Shown: positions 1-8,151, numbered from the stretch's first letter. The stretch is 38,182 bases of DNA from Xanthobacteraceae bacterium (GCA_004297465.1 SCUB01000020.1:1-38182), one strand, 5' to 3'. Program-made: numbers and translations. The notes: a model not told the origin generated them from the letters alone.

Positions 1-746
1 GCCGCCTCGGCAAAGCCGATGCCCTGCTGGGCGATGCCGATGATCATGCCGCCGATGACGTTGATGAACACCACCAGCAGGCCGGCGATGGCGTCGCCGC
101 GCACGAATTTCGAGGCGCCGTCCATGGCGCCGAAGAAGCTGCTTTCGTCCTCGAGCACCTTGCGGCGGTCGCGCGCGGTCTTCTCGTCGATCAGGCCGGC
201 GGAGAGATCGGCGTCGATCGCCATCTGCTTGCCGGGCATGGCGTCGAGGTTGAAGCGCGCCGCGACTTCGGCGATGCGGCCGGAGCCCTTGGTGATGACC
301 ACGAAGTTCACGATCACCAGGATCGCGAACACGATGATGCCGATGACGAAGTTGCCACCCATCACGAAGTTGCCGAACGCCTCGATGACGTGGCCGGCGG
401 CGGAGGGGCCTTCGTGGCCTTTCGACAGGATCAGCCGCGTCGAGGCGAGGTTGAGCGCCAGCCGCAGCATGGTGGAGATCAGCAGGATGGTTGGAAACGA
501 CGAGAATTCCAGCGGCGCCTGGATGAACAGCGACGTCATCAGGATCAGCACCGACAGCGTGATCGAGATGGCGAGGAAGAGGTCGAGCACGATCGCGGGC
601 AGCGGCAGGATCAGCACCACCAGGATGGTGAGGATGCCGATCGCGAGCGCGATGTCACCGCGCCGCAGCAGGATGCCGATATCGGTCAGGCTCGGCAGCC
701 CCATCACTGGTCCCGCGCCGCCCTGTCCAGCCGCCACATCCACCAT
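1..746 (-). CDS. flhA: FlhA flagellar export gate protein (N-terminal part, cut by window edge)
   Basis: FlhA is the large inner-membrane subunit of the flagellar type III export gate. The minus strand translates from an ATG at 746 into about 248 residues before the window ends, so the cytoplasmic domain and stop are outside. The visible part has several strong hydrophobic segments (from about residue 32, [17 protein letters not shown]) and the family signature around residues 90-105 ([17 protein letters not shown]). The conserved cytoplasmic loop with [19 protein letters not shown] follows at about residues 167-185. A second ATG at codon 15 is a possible start. The gene is the last of the fliF-flhA run seen here. 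It follows a 200-bp non-coding stretch holding a CtrA-like box and an ftr-like palindrome, so it probably has its own promoter. Identification is secure from sequence. Confidence 0.96.
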   Translation of the reverse strand, partial: MVDVAAGQGGAGPVMGLPSLTDIGILLRRGDIALAIGILTILVVLILPLPAIVLDLFLAISITLSVLILMTSLFIQAPLEFSSFPTILLISTMLRLALNLASTRLILSKGHEGPSAAGHVIEAFGNFVMGGNFVIGIIVFAILVIVNFVVITKGSGRIAEVAARFNLDAMPGKQMAIDADLSAGLIDEKTARDRRKVLEDESSFFGAMDGASKFVRGDAIAGLLVVFINVIGGMIIGIAQQGIGFAEA

Positions 747-889
747 GGTCGCCGCCTCGCTCCGCGCGTGCCGGTCGCGTCCGGCAAAAACCTGCGCGGC
801 GGCCACCGGGCCGCCGGGCCGAAAGTGCGGTACTGCGCTGGCGTCCACGGGCCCTCCCGGTTCGCTTGACGGCGACACACCCTTCACCC

Positions 890-902
890 GGCAGAATTTG
901 CC
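890..902. promoter_or_regulatory. ftr-like palindrome (candidate FlbD site) upstream of flhA
   Basis: GGCAGAATTTGCC is an inverted repeat (GGCAR-N3-TTGCC) with one imperfect position. It lies 6 bp downstream, in the flhA direction, of a CtrA-like box. The same pattern recurs before fliF (6908-6920) and fliK (9998-10010) and near ccrM (14263-14275). It resembles the Caulobacter ftr element bound by FlbD as I recall it. The binding protein is inference. Confidence 0.5.
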
Positions 903-908
903 TAGGTC

Positions 909-927
909 ATGGTTAGCAAACGGTTAA
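909..927 (-). promoter_or_regulatory. CtrA-like box upstream of flhA
   Basis: On the minus strand TTAA (927-924), a 7-bp spacer and CTAACCAT (916-909) match the CtrA pattern TTAA-N7-TTAA with one changed base, and include most of the half-site TTAACCAT. In Caulobacter flhA is an early, CtrA-activated flagellar gene, which fits the position about 165 bp before the flhA start. Confidence 0.5.
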
Positions 928-948
928 CGGGGAGGTGGTGCGGGGGCG

Positions 949-1593
949 TTATGTTCGCGCCATCGCGGCCTGGCGGAAGGCCTCGGCCAGCAGCGCGGCG
1001 TCCTGCGCCCCGGTGATGGTGTAGGCGCCGTTGAGGACATAGGTCGGCACGCCGTCGATGCCGGCCTGGGCGGCGCGCGTGGCCTGATGGGTGATCAAAG
1101 CCTCGTCGGCGTCGCCGGCGAGGCGTGCGCGTGTATCAGGGGCATCCAACCCGACCGCGGCGGCGGCGCCGACCAGCACCTCGCGGTCGGTCAGATCCGC
1201 GCCCTCGGTGAAATAGAGGTCCATCAGGCGCTGCGTCATCGCCGCCGCCTGCTCGATCGCGGCGGTCCAATGAATCAGGCGGTGGCAGTCGAGCGTATGC
1301 GGCTGGCGGCTGATGCGCAGGTAGTCGTAGGTCAGGCCCTCGGCGGCGGCTGCCGCGGCCACGCGCGGCGCCATCTGGTGATAGTGCTCGACCGAGCCGA
1401 ACTTGGTGGTGAGATAGGTGGCGCGGTCGATGCCCTCGCGCGGAATCCACGGATTGAGGAAGTACGGCCGCCAGCGCACCTCGATGGCGAGGTCGGGCAC
1501 GAGCGCCAGCGCCTTCTCCAGCCGTCGCTTGCCGATGTAGCACCATGGGCAGACGACGTCGGAAATCACGTCGATGGCAAGCGGGGCGGTCAT
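949..1593 (-). CDS. FrnE/DsbA-family thiol oxidoreductase
   Basis: A 214-residue protein of the DsbA superfamily, FrnE-like branch. The thioredoxin-fold redox motif C-P-W-C is at residues 15-18 (DVVCPWCYIGKRRLEKAL), and the cis-Pro loop GVPTYVLNG is near the C-terminus, the standard FrnE layout. There is no signal peptide, so it should act in the cytoplasm as a disulfide oxidoreductase or isomerase. Its physiological substrate is unknown. The start ATG at 1593 follows GGAGAA at good spacing. It sits between flbD (about 100 bp upstream) and flhA (about 200 bp downstream) on the same strand. No direct flagellar role can be read from the sequence. Confidence 0.9.
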   Translation of the reverse strand: MTAPLAIDVISDVVCPWCYIGKRRLEKALALVPDLAIEVRWRPYFLNPWIPREGIDRATYLTTKFGSVEHYHQMAPRVAAAAAAEGLTYDYLRISRQPHTLDCHRLIHWTAAIEQAAAMTQRLMDLYFTEGADLTDREVLVGAAAAVGLDAPDTRARLAGDADEALITHQATRAAQAGIDGVPTYVLNGAYTITGAQDAALLAEAFRQAAMART

Positions 1594-1695
1594 GGGTTTC
1601 TCCGGCGGACGGGAGTTGTGAATCTACCAGATAGGTACGGCTGGCGCCCCCGCCACTCCCGTCGGGCCCGCCCTTCATTGACCCCGCATGAGCGA

Positions 1696-3066
1696 CTACG
1701 CCGCGCCGCGCACCTCGCCCGAGCCGGGCGGCGGGATCGGCAGCCCGGAATCGGAATATTCGTTGAGCTTGTTGCGCATCGTGCGGATCGAGATGCCGAG
1801 GATGTTGGCGGCATGGGTGCGGTTGCCGAGGCAGTGCTTGAGCGTCTCCAGAATGAGGTCGCGCTCGACATCGGCGACGGTGCGGCCGACCAGCGCCCGC
1901 GTCACCTGCTCGGCGGCCATGGTGGCATGGGCGACGGCGGGCGAGGATTTGGCGAGATCGAGGCGGTCGCCGTCGGGCGAGAGGATGGCTTCGGGGCCGA
2001 TCTCGTCGCCCTGCGCCATCAGCACGGCGCGGTGGAGGGTGTTCTCCAGTTCGCGGACGTTGCCGGGCCAGCGGTTGGCGATCAGCACGGCGCGCGCCTG
2101 CGCTCCCAGCGGACGCACCGGCACGCCGTTGGCCTCGGCGTATTTCCTGGCGAAATGCTGGGCCAGCTCCAGCACGTCGGCCGGGCGCTCGCGCAACGGC
2201 GGGATCTTCAGGTTGACGACGTTGAGGCGGAACAGCAGGTCCTCGCGGAACCTGCCCTCGCGCACGGCGTCGGTGAGGTTGCGGTTGGAGGTGGCGATGA
2301 TGCGCAGGTCGACCGGCACCGGCTTGCCGCCGCCGACGCGGTCGATGACGCGCTCCTGAATGGCGCGCAACAGCTTGGCCTGCAGCCGCACGTCCATCTC
2401 GGAGATCTCGTCGAGCAGCAGCGTGCCGCCGCTGGCCTCCTCGAACTTGCCGATGCGCCGCGCCACCGCGCCGGTGAAGGCCCCCTTTTCGTGGCCGAAC
2501 AGCTCGGATTCCAGGAGGTGCTCGGGAATGGCGGCGCAATTGATCGATATGAAGGGTTGCCGGGCGCGCGACGAGCGGGCGTGCACATAGCGCGCCATCA
2601 CTTCCTTGCCGGTGCCGGATTCGCCGGTGATCAGCACCGAGGCGTGCGAGGTGGCGACCTGCTGCGCCAGCTTGATCACGCGGGCCATGATCTCGTCGCG
2701 GTAGATGAGGTCGCGGCTGTCGTTGGCGACCGCCGCCAGCACCGCGGCGATCAGCTCGGGGTCCGGCGGCAGCGGGATGTATTCCTTGGCGCCGGCGTGG
2801 ATGGCGGCGACAGCGGCGCGGGCGTCGTTGCTGATGCCGCAGGCGACGATCGGCACATGAATGTGCTCGGCCTCCAGCCGCATCACCAGGTCGCGGATGT
2901 CGAGGCCGACATCGGCCAGCACCAGGTCGGCGCCCTTGCCGCCGCGCAGCACGCGCAACGCCTGTTCGTTGTCCTCCGCATGGGTCACGGTGGCGCCCTT
3001 GTCCATCGCGATCTTGGTCGCGGTGGTGAGCTGGCCCTTGAGAGTGCCAACAATGAGAAGCCGCAT
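1696..3066 (-). CDS. flbD: FlbD, sigma-54-dependent flagellar transcriptional regulator
   Basis: A 456-residue NtrC-type activator. The N-terminal receiver-like domain (1-120) is degenerate. The usual acidic pair after the first beta strand is missing ([10 protein letters not shown]), although an Asp is present at 52 (LVLADVG). The AAA+ core has Walker A GESGTGKE at 148-155 and the sigma-54 contact loop GAFTGA at about 195-200. A Fis-type helix-turn-helix lies at about 415-440 ([18 protein letters not shown]). Domain order and position inside the fliF operon match Caulobacter FlbD, which activates late (hook and filament) sigma-54 promoters and represses fliF. The start ATG follows AGGAG. Candidate targets are visible in this window: the sigma-54 element before fliK and the four GGCAR-N3-TTGCC palindromes. 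Confidence 0.92.
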   Translation of the reverse strand: MRLLIVGTLKGQLTTATKIAMDKGATVTHAEDNEQALRVLRGGKGADLVLADVGLDIRDLVMRLEAEHIHVPIVACGISNDARAAVAAIHAGAKEYIPLPPDPELIAAVLAAVANDSRDLIYRDEIMARVIKLAQQVATSHASVLITGESGTGKEVMARYVHARSSRARQPFISINCAAIPEHLLESELFGHEKGAFTGAVARRIGKFEEASGGTLLLDEISEMDVRLQAKLLRAIQERVIDRVGGGKPVPVDLRIIATSNRNLTDAVREGRFREDLLFRLNVVNLKIPPLRERPADVLELAQHFARKYAEANGVPVRPLGAQARAVLIANRWPGNVRELENTLHRAVLMAQGDEIGPEAILSPDGDRLDLAKSSPAVAHATMAAEQVTRALVGRTVADVERDLILETLKHCLGNRTHAANILGISIRTMRNKLNEYSDSGLPIPPPGSGEVRGAA

Positions 3067-3125
3067 GGTTTGCTCCTGTCGCTGTCCGTTCCGGCGTCGA
3101 CCCGGGTTTTTACGCGTTTTCCGCG

Positions 3126-3485
3126 CTAGTTCTGCTCGGCCTTGATGATTTCCGTCATGGTGACGCCGAGCTTGTCCTCGACCAGCACCACTTCGCCGCG
3201 CGCGACAAGACGGTTGTTGACGTAGATGTCGATGGCCTCGCCGACGCGACGGTCGAGCTCGAGCACGGTACCGGGGCCAAGCTTCAACAGTTCGCCGACA
3301 TCCATGCGCGAGCGGCCGAGCACGGCCGACACCTGCACCGGCACGTCGAACACCGCTTCGAGATCGGCGGCGACGCGTGTGACCGCGTCGGCCTCCTTGC
3401 CGTCATAAAGCTCGACGTCGCTCATCTGGGTGATGTCATCGCCGTTGAGATCAGGCAGCGGCACATGGCTTTCCGGATCGGTCAT
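3126..3485 (-). CDS. fliN: FliN flagellar motor switch protein
   Basis: A 119-residue FliN. The C-terminal SpoA/surface-presentation domain (about residues 45-117) contains the family pattern RMDVGELLKLGPGTVLELD, followed by VNNRLVARGEVVLVEDKLGVTMTEII. The N-terminal 40 residues are acidic and variable, as usual in alphaproteobacteria. FliN forms the lower C-ring with FliM and binds FliH during export. The start ATG at 3485 overlaps the fliH stop in an ATGA arrangement, implying translational coupling. About 60 bp separate its stop from flbD. Confidence 0.94.
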   Translation of the reverse strand: MTDPESHVPLPDLNGDDITQMSDVELYDGKEADAVTRVAADLEAVFDVPVQVSAVLGRSRMDVGELLKLGPGTVLELDRRVGEAIDIYVNNRLVARGEVVLVEDKLGVTMTEIIKAEQN

Positions 3486-4120
3486 GGGGTCCCCCTGGGC
3501 TTGCTGGCCTGTTGGCGCGAAGCGATGTAGCGGCCGATCAGTTCGGCGATCTTGGTTTCGGTGGCGGCGCGGTCGAGCGTGATGCCGCCGTCGGCCCATT
3601 CGACACGGCCGTCGCCATGCGCGATGTCGGGGTCGGCCAGGATCACGAGGCGGCCCTCGAAGCCGTTCCTGCGCGACAGTTCCTCGATCCGGCCCTTGGC
3701 ATGGTCGTACAGCGCGTCGCTGACGCGCACGACCAGATGCGGCGTGGCGACGAGATGGCGGAAGCAGTCGGCGATCAGCGCCGTCAGCTCGGCGAGCGGC
3801 TCGCGGGCGATCAGTTCGGCGCTCAGCTTGCGCGCCACCGCCAGCGCGACCTCGACCGACTCGGCCTCCATGCGCGCCTCGATGCGGTCGAGGCCGGCGG
3901 CGATGGCCTCGATCGCCTCGCCGATATGGCCGAGCGCAACCGCGACGCGGCGCTCGGTATCGGCGCGCGCCTTGGCCTGCGCGGCGGCGAAGCCTTGCTC
4001 GTAGCCGCGAGCCTCGGCCTCCGCCACCCTGGCGGCGATCTCGGCGGCGGTCGCGGCCTTGTCCTTGGCGGCGGGCGCCGCGAAATCGAGGTCGAACAGG
4101 AATTTTGCCGGCGCGCCCAT
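3482..4120 (-). CDS. fliH: FliH-like flagellar export ATPase regulator
   Basis: A 212-residue FliH/YscL-type protein. The central part (about residues 15-100) is rich in Ala, Glu and Arg (AEIAARVAEAEARGYEQGF and following), the extended helical region typical of FliH. A more globular C-terminal half contains EGRLVILADPDIAHGDGRVEW, the conserved FliH C-terminal segment. FliH binds and restrains the ATPase FliI and docks it at the C-ring. I chose ATG at 4120 because it forms a TGATG overlap with the fliG stop; a TTG one codon earlier is also open. The gene is translationally coupled to both fliG and fliN. Sequence conservation in this family is low, so the call rests partly on context. Confidence 0.85.
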   Translation of the reverse strand: MGAPAKFLFDLDFAAPAAKDKAATAAEIAARVAEAEARGYEQGFAAAQAKARADTERRVAVALGHIGEAIEAIAAGLDRIEARMEAESVEVALAVARKLSAELIAREPLAELTALIADCFRHLVATPHLVVRVSDALYDHAKGRIEELSRRNGFEGRLVILADPDIAHGDGRVEWADGGITLDRAATETKIAELIGRYIASRQQASKPRGTP

Positions 4121-5211
4121 CAATACACCAGCTCGTCGTCGGCGCGGTTCTTCGACAGCATGATCTCACCCTTGGCGGCGAGGTCCTTGGCCAGGTTGAC
4201 GAGCAGCGCCTGCGCCTCGTCGACGTCGCGCAACCGCACCGGGCCGAGCGCGCCCATGTCGTCGGTCAGCATCTTGGCGGCGCGGCTCGACATGTTGCCC
4301 ATGAAGAATTCGCGCACCGCCTCGGAGGCGCCCTTGAGCGCGACCGCCAGCTTGTCCTTGTCGATGTGGCGCATCAGCGTCTGCGCCGAGGCGGCGTCGA
4401 GCTTGATGAGGTCGTCGAAGGTGAACATCAGCGCCTTGATGCGTTCGGCGGATTCGCGGTTGTCCTCCTCCAGCGAGGTGATGAAGCGCGTCTCGGTCTG
4501 ACGGTCGAAGTTGTTGAAGATTTCCGCCATCACCTCATGGGCGTCGCGGCGGCGGGTCTGCGACAGGTTGGACATGAACTCGGTGCGCAGCGTCTGCTCG
4601 ACGCGCTCGATCACTTCCTTCTGCACCGCCTCCATCTTCAGCATGCGGTTGACGACGTCGAGCGCCATGTCCTCGGGCAGGATCGAGAGCACGCGCGCCG
4701 AATGCTCGGGACGCAGCTTGGACAGCACCACGGCGACCGTCTGCGGGTATTCGTTCTTGAGGTAGTTGGCGAGCACCTCCTCCTGCACGTTGGAGAGCTT
4801 CTCCCACATGTTGCGCCCGGCGGGGCCGCGGATCTCGTCCATGATGCCGTTGACGCGCTCGGGCGGCAGGTACTGCTGCAGCAGCCGCTCGGTGGCGTCG
4901 AAGGTGCCCATCAGCGCGCCCGAGGCCGACATGCGCGAGACGAATTCCAGCATCAGGTCCTCGACCGAGTCGGCCTCGATGGTGCCGAGCGAGGACATGA
5001 CGATGGACAATTCGCGCAGCTCGTCGTCGTCGAGCATGCCCCAGATCTTGCCGCCATACTGCTCGCCGAGCGCCAGCATCAGCACCGCGGCGCGCTGCGG
5101 GCCGCTCATCGGCTTGGATCTCGGCCGCCCGGCCTGGCGGCTGGCGAGCGCGGCGACGGCATCGGCGATGTCGTTCTTATGCGAGGCGGTGGCGGGGGGT
5201 GCGGCGGCCAT
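4120..5211 (-). CDS. fliG: FliG flagellar motor switch protein
   Basis: A 363-residue FliG, close to the usual length. The N-terminal domain (about 35-130) binds FliF. The middle domain carries the EHPQ motif as EYPQ at residues 154-157. The C-terminal motor domain (about 240-350) includes the charged stretch [21 protein letters not shown] and the segment [18 protein letters not shown]. FliG generates torque by contacting the stator. The start ATG at 5211 lies 9 bp after the fliF stop. The stop overlaps the fliH start. The first 30 residues are an Ala-rich variable leader. Confidence 0.97.
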   Translation of the reverse strand: MAAAPPATASHKNDIADAVAALASRQAGRPRSKPMSGPQRAAVLMLALGEQYGGKIWGMLDDDELRELSIVMSSLGTIEADSVEDLMLEFVSRMSASGALMGTFDATERLLQQYLPPERVNGIMDEIRGPAGRNMWEKLSNVQEEVLANYLKNEYPQTVAVVLSKLRPEHSARVLSILPEDMALDVVNRMLKMEAVQKEVIERVEQTLRTEFMSNLSQTRRRDAHEVMAEIFNNFDRQTETRFITSLEEDNRESAERIKALMFTFDDLIKLDAASAQTLMRHIDKDKLAVALKGASEAVREFFMGNMSSRAAKMLTDDMGALGPVRLRDVDEAQALLVNLAKDLAAKGEIMLSKNRADDELVY

Positions 5212-5220
5212 GGGGTGCTC

Positions 5221-6867
5221 TTACGCCGGCTCGGAAAGCCATTGACGGATGATCGAGACAGTCTCGTGCGGATTCTTCTCGGCGAGTTCGCCGACGCGGT
5301 GAACCGACTGGGCGTGGACCTGGCCCTGCACCTGGGCGACGTCGATCAGCTGCGCGGTCGCGCTCTGGGTCTTGGACAACTGGCCGGGCGCGGCCTGGGT
5401 GCCGCCGCCCGCCGCCGGTTCGGCGGGGCTTGCGAGGATGCCGGCGCTGGCCGGCGGGGCAGGGGCTGCTTCGGGCAGCAGAATGCGCTTGACCAGCGGC
5501 CGCACCACGAGCAGCAGCACGACAATGCCCAGCACCATCATCACGCCGAGTTCGACGACATACATCACGTCGTCCTTGGTGAAGTGCAGCACGCTCATGA
5601 AGCCGGCAGGCTCCGGCGCCGGCACCACCGCCGGCGGCTCGGCGAAGCGAAGGTTGACGACCTCGACCTGGTCGCCGCGCTTCTGGTCGAAACCGATCGC
5701 CGAGCGCACCAGGGTGGCGATGCGGTCGAGTTCCTCCTTGGCGCGCGGCTGATAGACCGTCTCGCCCTTGTCGTTCTTGGTGTAGCTGCCGTCGACCAGC
5801 ACCGCGATCGAGACGCGGGTGACGCGGCCGGCCTCGGTGACCTCGGTGCGGGTGGTGCGCGAGATTTCGTAGTTGACGATCTCCTCGGTCTTCTTGCTCT
5901 GGTCGCGGCTGCCGCTGCCGGCCTCGGGGCGCGGCGCGCCGGGCAGTTCGCTGCTGACCGAGACCTGGCCCTGGTTGTTCTGCCCCGTCTCGGCCGAGGT
6001 CGACTGTTCCTCGCGGGTCTGGCTTGAGCGCACCACGCGCCCCTCGGGATCGAAGCGGTCCGACGTCTGCGTGGTCTTGTTGAAGTCGAAATCGGCGGTG
6101 AGCTGCACGCGGGTGCGGCCCGGCCCGACCACCGACGACACGATGGCCTCGACCTGCTCGCGCATGTGCTTTTCCTGCGCGATACGGCGCTCGTCGCCGC
6201 TGACACCGCCGGATTCGTCGCCAGCCGCGCCGTTGGCGAGAAGGTTGCCGGCTTCGTCGATGATGGAGACGCGCTGCGGCTTGAGGCCGTTGACCGCCGA
6301 GGCGACGATCTGGCGGATCGCCCGCACCTGCTGCGGCTCGAGCTGGCCGCGCACGCGCAGCACGATGGAGGCCGACGGCTCGGGCGCCTCGCGCGAGAAC
6401 AGCGGCTTGTCCGGCAGCACCAGGTGGACGCGGGCGAACTGCACCCGGTCGATGGCGCGGATGGTGCGCGCCAACTCGCCTTCGAGGGCGCGCAGGCGGT
6501 TGATGTTCTGCACGAAGCTGGTGGTGCCGAGCGCGTCCGACTTGTCGAAGAGTTCGTAGCCGATGCCGCCGCCCTTGGGCAGGCCGGACTCGGCGAGCTT
6601 CATCCGCAGCCGGGTTACCTTGTCCTTCGGCACCATGACGATGGCGCCGTCGTTGCGGATCTCGAACGGAATGGCCTGCCGTTCGAGATCCTTGATGATG
6701 GCGGCGGAGTCCTCGTAGCTCAGATCGGAGAACAGCGTGGTCATCTGCGGGGAGGTCACCCGCATGATGACGAAGGCGAAAAATCCGATCAGCGCCGCCG
6801 TGACCGCGACCATCGCCGCCAGCCGCGCCGCCCCCAGACCCCGCAAGAAATCAAACAGACCCTGCAA
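5221..6867 (-). CDS. fliF: FliF flagellar MS-ring protein
   Basis: FliF builds the MS ring in the inner membrane. From the TTG at 6867 the protein is 548 residues. There is a first membrane span at about 20-40 (MVAVTAALIGFFAFVIM) and ring-building domains (residues 45-300, for example GLPKGGGIGYELFDKSDALG). A second span lies at about 430-455 (ELGVMMVLGIVVLLLVV), followed by the C-terminal FliG-binding tail ending in ETVSIIRQWLSEPA. No ATG is in frame near the N-terminus. An upstream TTG at 6912 is also open, but it lies inside an ftr-like palindrome and has no Shine-Dalgarno. I prefer the TTG that begins QGLFDFLRGLGAARL, where rhizobial FliF proteins start. The promoter region carries a CtrA-like box. 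First gene of the fliF-fliG-fliH-fliN-flbD run. Confidence 0.95.
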   Translation of the reverse strand: MQGLFDFLRGLGAARLAAMVAVTAALIGFFAFVIMRVTSPQMTTLFSDLSYEDSAAIIKDLERQAIPFEIRNDGAIVMVPKDKVTRLRMKLAESGLPKGGGIGYELFDKSDALGTTSFVQNINRLRALEGELARTIRAIDRVQFARVHLVLPDKPLFSREAPEPSASIVLRVRGQLEPQQVRAIRQIVASAVNGLKPQRVSIIDEAGNLLANGAAGDESGGVSGDERRIAQEKHMREQVEAIVSSVVGPGRTRVQLTADFDFNKTTQTSDRFDPEGRVVRSSQTREEQSTSAETGQNNQGQVSVSSELPGAPRPEAGSGSRDQSKKTEEIVNYEISRTTRTEVTEAGRVTRVSIAVLVDGSYTKNDKGETVYQPRAKEELDRIATLVRSAIGFDQKRGDQVEVVNLRFAEPPAVVPAPEPAGFMSVLHFTKDDVMYVVELGVMMVLGIVVLLLVVRPLVKRILLPEAAPAPPASAGILASPAEPAAGGGTQAAPGQLSKTQSATAQLIDVAQVQGQVHAQSVHRVGELAEKNPHETVSIIRQWLSEPA

Positions 6868-6907
6868 CGGACCCCGCCCCCGAGATTCGGCGCCCGCGCG
6901 CCGACTG

Positions 6908-6920
6908 GGCAAAATTTGCC
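6908..6920. promoter_or_regulatory. ftr-like palindrome (candidate FlbD site) at fliF
   Basis: GGCAAAATTTGCC, extended by one more paired base on each side to a 15-bp perfect inverted repeat (6907-6921). It lies just downstream of the fliF CtrA-like box and just before the likely translation start. In Caulobacter FlbD represses fliF from a site at the start of transcription; the same layout is seen here. FlbD binding is inference. Confidence 0.6.
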
Positions 6921-6937
6921 CATGGGAAGGTTTCCAT

Positions 6938-6955
6938 ATGGTTAACGCCGGTTAA
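6938..6955 (-). promoter_or_regulatory. CtrA-like box upstream of fliF
   Basis: The minus strand has TTAA (6955-6952), a 6-bp spacer, then the exact CtrA half-site TTAACCAT (6945-6938). The spacer is one base shorter than the canonical seven. The exact half-site, the position directly before fliF and the parallel with flhA support it. Confidence 0.55.
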
Positions 6956-6960
6956 CGACG

Positions 6961-7004
6961 AAAAACAAAAGCCGATGGCGGCCCCCGCGGGACCGCCATC
7001 GGCT
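6961..7004 (-). terminator. Rho-independent terminator of sciP
   Basis: Read on the minus strand, a perfect 12-bp stem (AGCCGATGGCGG paired with CCGCCATCGGCT, loop 11) is followed by TTTTGTTTTT. It lies about 30 bp after the sciP stop and separates sciP from the fliF promoter. Confidence 0.9.
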
Positions 7005-7035
7005 TAAATCGGAAAGTGCGGAAAAAGGCGCGCTT

Positions 7036-7311
7036 TTACTGGCGATATTGCTGGATGCGCGTGGTGCGCAGGCCGGCAAGGCCATGCTGGTCGATGGAAA
7101 ACTGCCAGGACAGGAATTCCTCGACCGTCAACGTATAGCGGCTGCAGGCTTCCTCGAGGGACAACAGGCCGCCGCGGACCGCGGCGACAACTTCGGCCTT
7201 GCGGCGAATGACCCACCGTTTGGTGCCGGGAGCGGGCAGGTCCGCAATGGTGAGCGGACTGCCATCGGGCCCGATGACATACTTGACCCTCGGGCGATGG
7301 GGTTCTGTCAT
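7036..7311 (-). CDS. sciP: SciP, CtrA inhibitor (DUF1153 family)
   Basis: A 91-residue protein of the DUF1153/SciP family. It starts MTEPHRPRVKYVIGPDGSPL and contains a helix-turn-helix-like core (RWVIRRKAEVVAAVRGGLLS, then LEEACSRYTLTVEEFLSWQ, roughly residues 32-69). In Caulobacter SciP binds CtrA at promoters and blocks its activity after CtrA has acted, closing the cell-cycle window for flagellar and methylase genes. Here it stands alone between fliF and flgD with its own CtrA-like box upstream and a strong terminator downstream. This implies a CtrA-SciP negative feedback loop next to CtrA-type flagellar promoters. Length and sequence are full and ordinary. Confidence 0.93.
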   Translation of the reverse strand: MTEPHRPRVKYVIGPDGSPLTIADLPAPGTKRWVIRRKAEVVAAVRGGLLSLEEACSRYTLTVEEFLSWQFSIDQHGLAGLRTTRIQQYRQ

Positions 7312-7367
7312 GGCGTACTCACAAACTCGACTGACTGAACTCGTAGCGCCACACTACGGGCTCCGGC

Positions 7368-7382
7368 TTAAAATTTACCTAA
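7368..7382 (-). promoter_or_regulatory. CtrA-like box upstream of sciP
   Basis: Minus strand TTAG (7382-7379), exactly 7 bp, TTAA (7371-7368): one mismatch to TTAA-N7-TTAA. It sits 57 bp before the sciP start. sciP is a CtrA target in Caulobacter. Confidence 0.55.
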
Positions 7383-7383
7383 G

Positions 7384-7400
7384 CCAAAATGTCATTTTGG
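7384..7400. promoter_or_regulatory. Perfect 17-bp palindrome of unknown function beside the sciP CtrA box
   Basis: CCAAAATG, one central T, CATTTTGG: arms of 8 with a single-base centre. A hairpin cannot form with a 1-nt loop, so a dimeric DNA-binding protein is the better reading. It lies directly upstream of the CtrA-like box of sciP. I do not recognise the motif. Confidence 0.5.
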
Positions 7401-7404
7401 GCTC

Positions 7405-7436
7405 GAAAAGGAAGAAAACCGGCCGGAATTGGCCGG
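7405..7436 (-). terminator. Probable terminator of fliK-flgD
   Basis: On the minus strand CCGGCC, a 6-nt loop, GGCCGG, then a T-rich run (TTTTCTTCCTTTT). The stem is only 6 bp but pure G+C. It starts 16 bp after the flgD stop. Confidence 0.65.
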
Positions 7437-7452
7437 AAGCCGGCAGCCCGCG

Positions 7453-8151
7453 TCAGATGGTCGTGCCGGGGCGGACCACGCGCTTGATTTGACTCAAATC
7501 GTAGGCCGCGCCGTTGATCGTGAGCTTGGGCGGCGACTGCGTCAGGTCGGCGGCCTCGACGGTGCCGACGATCTCGGTCGAAACCGCGGTCGATTGCCCG
7601 GAGGCATCCTTGGCGGTGATCGAGACGGTGTAGCTGCCGTCCGGCCATTGCGCGCCGTCGTTGCCCTTGCCGTCCCAGACGAAATTGTTGACGCCCGAAG
7701 TCAGCGAGAAGTTGCCGGAATAGGCGGTCTGGCCGGCCGCGTTGGTGATGGTGACGGCGGCGCTGACGGGCTTCGGCGCGGTCATGCTCCAGGTCGCCGA
7801 GCCGGAGGCAAGCTGCGTGGTGGCGCCGTCGACCGCGGCGGAGAAGCCGACATAATTGAGGGCCTGGGTCGCCTGCGTGCTCTTCTGCAATTCCAGCAGC
7901 GCGCCAAGCTGGTCGCTCTGCTTGAGCTGCTGCTCGACCTGGGCGAACTGCACCAGCTGCTGGGTGAACTGGTTGGTGTCGAGCGGATCGAGCGGATTCT
8001 GGTTCTGCAGTTGCGTCGTCAAGAGCGTCAGGAAGGTCTGGAAGTTGCCCGCCAGCGTGTCCTTGGAGGTCGACGTCGACGACGATGACGACGTCGAACT
8101 GGCGCTGGTCGCCGAGGTGAGGGCGGAAGCGACGCTGGCGGTAGTGGTCAT
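7453..8151 (-). CDS. flgD: FlgD flagellar hook cap / hook assembly protein
   Basis: A 232-residue FlgD. A Ser/Thr-rich leader (about residues 5-32) is followed by the conserved N-terminal block NFQTFLTLLTTQLQNQNPLD (about 38-57) and FTQQLVQFAQVEQQLKQSDQ. The C-terminal half has the FlgD Ig/tudor-like domain (VWDGKGNDGAQWPDGSYTVS). FlgD caps the growing hook and is exported. The ATG at 8151 lies 10 bp after the fliK stop and uses a GAGGA ribosome site that overlaps that stop, so the two genes form one transcription unit driven from the sigma-54 promoter before fliK. Confidence 0.95.
   Translation of the reverse strand: MTTTASVASALTSATSASSTSSSSSTSTSKDTLAGNFQTFLTLLTTQLQNQNPLDPLDTNQFTQQLVQFAQVEQQLKQSDQLGALLELQKSTQATQALNYVGFSAAVDGATTQLASGSATWSMTAPKPVSAAVTITNAAGQTAYSGNFSLTSGVNNFVWDGKGNDGAQWPDGSYTVSITAKDASGQSTAVSTEIVGTVEAADLTQSPPKLTINGAAYDLSQIKRVVRPGTTI

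Noticed and set aside
1087..3129. Very long open frame on the plus strand opposite flbD and the oxidoreductase gene (similar ones at 4105-6027 and 26905-28947)
   Set aside because: They lie antisense to clearly identified genes, have low-complexity His/Arg/Gly-rich translations and no ribosome sites. This is usual in high-G+C DNA, where the opposite strand lacks stops.
6912..6923. TTG at 6912 or ATG at 6923 as the fliF start
   Set aside because: The ATG is out of frame with FliF. The TTG lies inside the ftr-like palindrome without a ribosome site, while the TTG at 6867 gives the usual N-terminus.
7384..7400. 17-bp palindrome as a terminator
   Set aside because: A one-base loop cannot form a stable RNA hairpin and no T-run follows. 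It is kept as a possible operator instead.
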